Source: Paenibacillus sp. BSR1-1
GTDB lineage: Bacteria > Bacillota > Bacilli > Bacillales > Cytobacillaceae
Direction of reading: 5' to 3'
Assembly: GCF_030403775.1 (NCBI RefSeq)
Contig: NZ_JAQMWQ010000003.1
Coordinates: 372,001 to 436,000, forward strand
DNA: 64,000 bases
Shown here one piece after another: positions 62,826-64,000 of the stretch. The notes beneath the pieces are model-generated. The model searched no databases and was not told the origin of the DNA. It was given only the letters and a program-made list of their open reading frames with translations. Each line of letters opens with the position of its first letter. The stretch's first letter is position 1. Position numbers and translations under genes: made by a program.

Positions 62826-64000
62826 TTATTGTTTGACTGCGAACTTTGCCTTCGCCTCAATTCGTCTGCGGTGAAGAATCGGCTCGGTGTAGCCATTTGG
62901 CTGGTCATAGCCTTCAAAAATCAATTCGCAAGCAGCCTGGAAAGCAACGGAATCCTCATAGTTCGGAGCCATATTTCGATACAAGGAATCTCCGGCATTC
63001 TGCTCATCTACCACTTTGGCCATGCGCTTTAATGTTTCAAGGACCTGCTCTTTTGAACAAATGCCGTGGTGGAGCCAGTTTGCTAAATGCTGGCTGGAAA
63101 TCCGTAAGGTTGCGCGGTCTTCCATTAATCCCACGTTATTGATATCTAATACCTTCGAACAGCCAACCCCTTGGTCAACCCAGCGGACCACATAGCCTAA
63201 AAGAGTTTGGCAGTTGTTGTTGAGTTCGGACTGGATATCCTCAGGTGTCCAAGAAGGGGTTTTCTCAACTGGGAATTGCAAGATATCTTCCCTGTAGTCT
63301 GCCGTCTGATTCAGCATTTGATTTTGTACTTCTCTGACATCGACTTCATGGTAGTGCAATGCGTGCAGGGTCGCAGCCGTTGGAGATGGCACCCAAGCTG
63401 TATTGGCTCCTGTTTTTACGTGACCAATTTTTTGCTTCAGCATTTCCGCCATTAAATCCGGCATTGCCCACATGCCTTTGCCGATTTGCGCTACGCCTTT
63501 AAAACCAGTGGAAAGCCCTGCAATGACATTGGATTGTTCATAGCTCTGAAGCCATTTGGATGATTTCATATCATTTTTGCGAATCATCGGCCCCGCTTCC
63601 ATCGAAGAGTGAATTTCATCGCCTGTTCTGTCAAGGAATCCGGTATTAATAAAGACAATCCGGTCTTTTACTTGCTTAATGCATGCCTTTAAGTTCAAAC
63701 TTGTTCTGCGTTCTTCATCCATTACCCCGATTTTAAGGGTATTACGCTCGAGACCAAGCAGATCTTCCACGCGGTCAAATAGCTGATTCGCAAAAGCAAC
63801 CTCTTCTGAACCATGCATTTTAGGTTTTACGATATAGACTGAACCCTTCTCCGTGTTTTGGAATGGACCATTCCCTAAAAGAGTATGTTTCGCGATAAGG
63901 CTTGTAAGCACAGCATCCAAAATTCCTTCTTGAATTTCCTCGCCGTTTTGATCAAGAATCGCGCTATTGGTCATTAAATGCCCTACGTTTCGGACAAATA
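62826..64000 (-). CDS. glcB: Malate synthase G, C-terminal part
   Basis: It condenses glyoxylate with acetyl-CoA to malate. Only the last 390 codons are in the window; the frame is open to the right edge and begins ...[16 protein letters not shown], a hallmark of malate synthase G (full length about 720). Visible family blocks include [44 protein letters not shown] and [19 protein letters not shown] (catalytic Asp in MEDRA). The glyoxylate source would be glycolate or glyoxylate pathways. Neighbours on the same strand are FAH, IclR and LctP. Confidence 0.96.
   Translation of the reverse strand, partial: FVRNVGHLMTNSAILDQNGEEIQEGILDAVLTSLIAKHTLLGNGPFQNTEKGSVYIVKPKMHGSEEVAFANQLFDRVEDLLGLERNTLKIGVMDEERRTSLNLKACIKQVKDRIVFINTGFLDRTGDEIHSSMEAGPMIRKNDMKSSKWLQSYEQSNVIAGLSTGFKGVAQIGKGMWAMPDLMAEMLKQKIGHVKTGANTAWVPSPTAATLHALHYHEVDVREVQNQMLNQTADYREDILQFPVEKTPSWTPEDIQSELNNNCQTLLGYVVRWVDQGVGCSKVLDINNVGLMEDRATLRISSQHLANWLHHGICSKEQVLETLKRMAKVVDEQNAGDSLYRNMAPNYEDSVAFQAACELIFEGYDQPNGYTEPILHRRRIEAKAKFAVKQ

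Overview
The window comes from a low-GC, endospore-forming Bacillaceae chromosome, probably a Bacillus/Neobacillus-type soil organism. The evidence is a small acid-soluble spore protein (sspH), a CotB-type coat protein and a SleB/CwlJ-type hydrolase, together with TnrA boxes, a TPP riboswitch, a leucine T-box, a sigma-54 (SigL-type) promoter with its activator, and strong AGGAGG-type ribosome binding sites with frequent TTG/GTG starts. No rRNA, tRNA, prophage, CRISPR array or intact transposase was seen.

Layout. 1-1,330: the 5' part of an AAA+ membrane ATPase, a 52-bp tandem repeat array and a small membrane protein. 1.4-7.6 kb: assimilatory nitrate module, nasB-nasC divergent from the transporter nasA, with two TnrA boxes each about 51 bp upstream of its start point and a 34-codon ORF ahead of nasA. 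7.6-10.7 kb: ansAB (asparaginase, aspartase) divergent from the repressor ansR. 10.7-12.4 kb: a class D sortase and its LPKTG substrate. 12.5-17 kb: thiC with a TPP riboswitch and terminator, sspH, a cotB-like gene and terC. 17-26.3 kb: an efflux MFS pump, a ParB-like protein, a second 52-bp array, a TPR/winged-helix regulator divergent from an unusual M20 peptidase, small redox and DinB-type genes, and a 787-residue two-part polyprenyl synthase. 26.4-33.7 kb: an HTH/coiled-coil/J-domain protein behind a MITE-like element, a CDF metal exporter, cupredoxin and Rieske proteins, and a 780-residue propeller/SH3/LysM protein.

33.8-47.1 kb is a catabolic and storage block on the minus strand: PAS/sigma-54 activator, then SDR, acyl-CoA ligase and ACS-type MFS transporter behind a consensus sigma-54 promoter, followed by a GC-rich dispersed repeat, phaR-phaC (class IV PHA synthase), M20 peptidase, amidase, CocE-type hydrolase and thiolase. 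Together these suggest uptake, CoA activation and oxidation of a carboxylic acid beside acetyl-CoA/PHA metabolism. 47-57.6 kb holds acetyltransferase, SleB-like hydrolase, HD-GYP, leuA with a T-box, a third 52-bp array, a cyclase-family hydrolase, a small RNA resembling SRP RNA, an EamA exporter with a LysR regulator, and a phosphotriesterase-family gene. 57.7-64 kb: Bcr-type efflux, LctP-type permease, IclR regulator, FAH-family hydrolase and the 3' part of malate synthase G, a plausible lactate/glycolate-glyoxylate locus.

The least explained signal is a set of intergenic tandem arrays (about 433-988, 19,086-19,800 and 52,938-53,192, plus a decayed one at 36,850-36,961). Their sequences differ, yet all share a period of exactly 52 bp. 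In the three main arrays each unit also carries a short palindrome and a neighbouring ACCGT/ACGGT word. I know of no described family that fits.
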